From Desulfosarcina sp. (lineage in GTDB: Bacteria > Desulfobacterota > Desulfobacteria > Desulfobacterales > Desulfosarcinaceae): a stretch of DNA of 41,177 nt. The first letter of the stretch is position 1. Each line of letters starts with the position of its first letter. The position numbers were made by a program, and so were the translations under genes. Positions 40,274-41,177 of this stretch are shown here, piece by piece. The stretch covers positions 1-41,177 of the forward strand of contig JABZFO010000128.1 in assembly GCA_014237405.1 (NCBI GenBank), in the 5' to 3' direction. The notes under the pieces were generated by a model. It was not told where the DNA came from. It made no database searches and saw only the letters and a list, made by a program, of their open reading frames with translations.

Positions 40274-40642
40274 AGTGTTTTTAAACTTTTGTCCCCACAT
40301 AGTCCCCATTTTTTGAAAAATAAAATTACTGAAATCAATTAAAAATTTCCTTTATGGGTATATGGGGAAAAGCCTCTTTTCTGACCAATAGATATATAGT
40401 TAGATGAAGCTACCCGAAGTTCCTCTGCGGATGGGATACAGTATTCTGGCGAAGTGAAGTCTCCCCGCACAAAAGGGCGGCGGTTCTGCCGTCAGTGCTT
40501 CGCGGCGGTGAGTATGCCGGTCAAATAAAACAATTGCCCATTTTCAAACTTTACCCAACCACTATTTTAAGATCCAATCTTTATGAGGAGTTGGGACTTT
40601 CTTATTTTTAGCGATCCATCATCAAATGAAAAGAGAGAAACC
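40274..40642. other. Host intergenic stretch, possible element remnant
   Basis: No gene is evident. Two GTCCCCA copies lie 11 bp apart at 40291-40297 and 40302-40308, a kind of motif I associate with ends of elements integrated at tRNA genes. Positions about 40403-40528 form a GC-rich island in an AT-rich setting, with an open frame of 41 codons containing CRQC and ending in TAA; it has no start codon or ribosome site. It may be a remnant of a gene or a structured RNA. I could not identify it. Confidence 0.35.
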
Positions 40643-41177
40643 ATGTTGATTAAAAAGAGCTGGTTATATGTATTTTTCGCTGCCAAGATGTTGGGTATTT
40701 AATTTCAACTGTTGATACCTCACTTAACATTGGTGTTCGGGGATTGGGTGTTGAAGTCGATGTTGAACAATTTTTCGGGATGGACACCACCAACTCGGTA
40801 TTGAAAATGAAAGGCTTCTGGCGCTTTACGGATAATCGTCGACACAGACTTGATCTTAAATGGTCTTCTTATCGTAGAGATGGCAATAGAACGATTTTAG
40901 AAGATTTTACGATTGAGGACGAAGATGGCAACGAAATTACGATTCCTGCCGGTAGTGAAGTAACCAGCAACTTTGACATTGATATGTACAAGGCCTCATA
41001 CAGCTACTCGTTTTTTCAAGATTATCGAATAGACATTGCTGGCTCCATAGGACTTTATTTAATGCCGATCGATATCGGGGTTAACTCCACCGGATTTATT
41101 AGGGTTAATGAAAGCGAAAAATTTGACGCACCGCTGCCAACGATTGGACTGCGAGCAGATTTTGCTATCACTCCCAA
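40643..41177 (+). pseudogene. Envelope protein gene, frameshifted after signal peptide
   Basis: The ATG at 40643 opens a signal-peptide-like start (MLIKKSWLYVFFAA) but stops at TAA 40700-40702. Another frame is then open from 40654 to the window edge. From about 40705 it encodes a coherent protein beginning STVDTSLNIGVRGLGVEVD, with alternating polar and hydrophobic residues typical of an outer-membrane beta-barrel. A one-base loss near 40690 would explain the break. The gene continues beyond the window. A sequencing error is as likely as a real mutation. Confidence 0.45.

Overview
The window holds most of a prophage of podovirus type in a Gram-negative host, with host chromosome on the right. 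The host is probably a sulfate-reducing deltaproteobacterium (Desulfobacterota). That guess rests on the style of PurA and TadA and on the GC-rich codon use of the phage genes; no marker in the window settles it.

Layout. Positions 1-542 are AT-rich and nearly gene-free, ending in a promoter with nested inverted repeats. A small serine recombinase (543-1199) follows, then a stand-alone exported repeat protein (1397-1750) with a downstream terminator near 2054-2084. From 2178 to 38012 every gene is on the + strand and tightly packed, in phage order: small and large terminase, small accessory proteins, portal, scaffold, N4-gp56-type major capsid protein, small head proteins, a lower-GC spike cassette whose proteins carry signal-peptide-like starts (12350-15042), a head-tail adaptor, a LamG-containing tail protein, three helical internal (ejection) proteins, and one giant ORF of 4397 codons (22851-36044). 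A lysis cassette (about 36500-38012) ends the phage: a membrane protein, an M15 endolysin, a YiiX-like cysteine peptidase and a holin candidate. There is no tail tube, sheath or tape measure, which fits a short-tailed virion. No repressor and no large integrase are present, so the left end of the prophage probably lies outside the window.

The host part carries a bidirectional terminator, tRNA-Pro(CGG), purA and tadA on the - strand, then tRNA-Arg(ACG) on the + strand with a clear promoter and terminator. The last 535 bases are the start of an apparently frameshifted envelope-protein gene.

Three observations stand out. First, arrays of 7-bp (sometimes 8-bp) purine-rich units run through the phage, always sense-oriented. 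Those following a gene begin at or contain that gene's stop codon. Second, the same units occur inside the giant ORF as linkers between domains; there the stop codons the repeat would create have been replaced, which suggests that the giant gene arose by fusion across former intergenic arrays. Third, a 68-codon gene with its own Shine-Dalgarno and the stronger codon bias is embedded in a second frame of the giant ORF (26971-27177), just before its methylase-helicase part.

How the genes work together: the terminase-portal-scaffold-capsid block builds and fills the head. The adaptor, LamG protein and spikes form the short tail. The internal proteins and the giant polyvalent protein (N6-adenine methylase, SNF2-type helicase, acetyltransferase-like and zincin-like domains) are probably ejected with the DNA to protect it, as P1 DarB does. 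The lysis genes release progeny.
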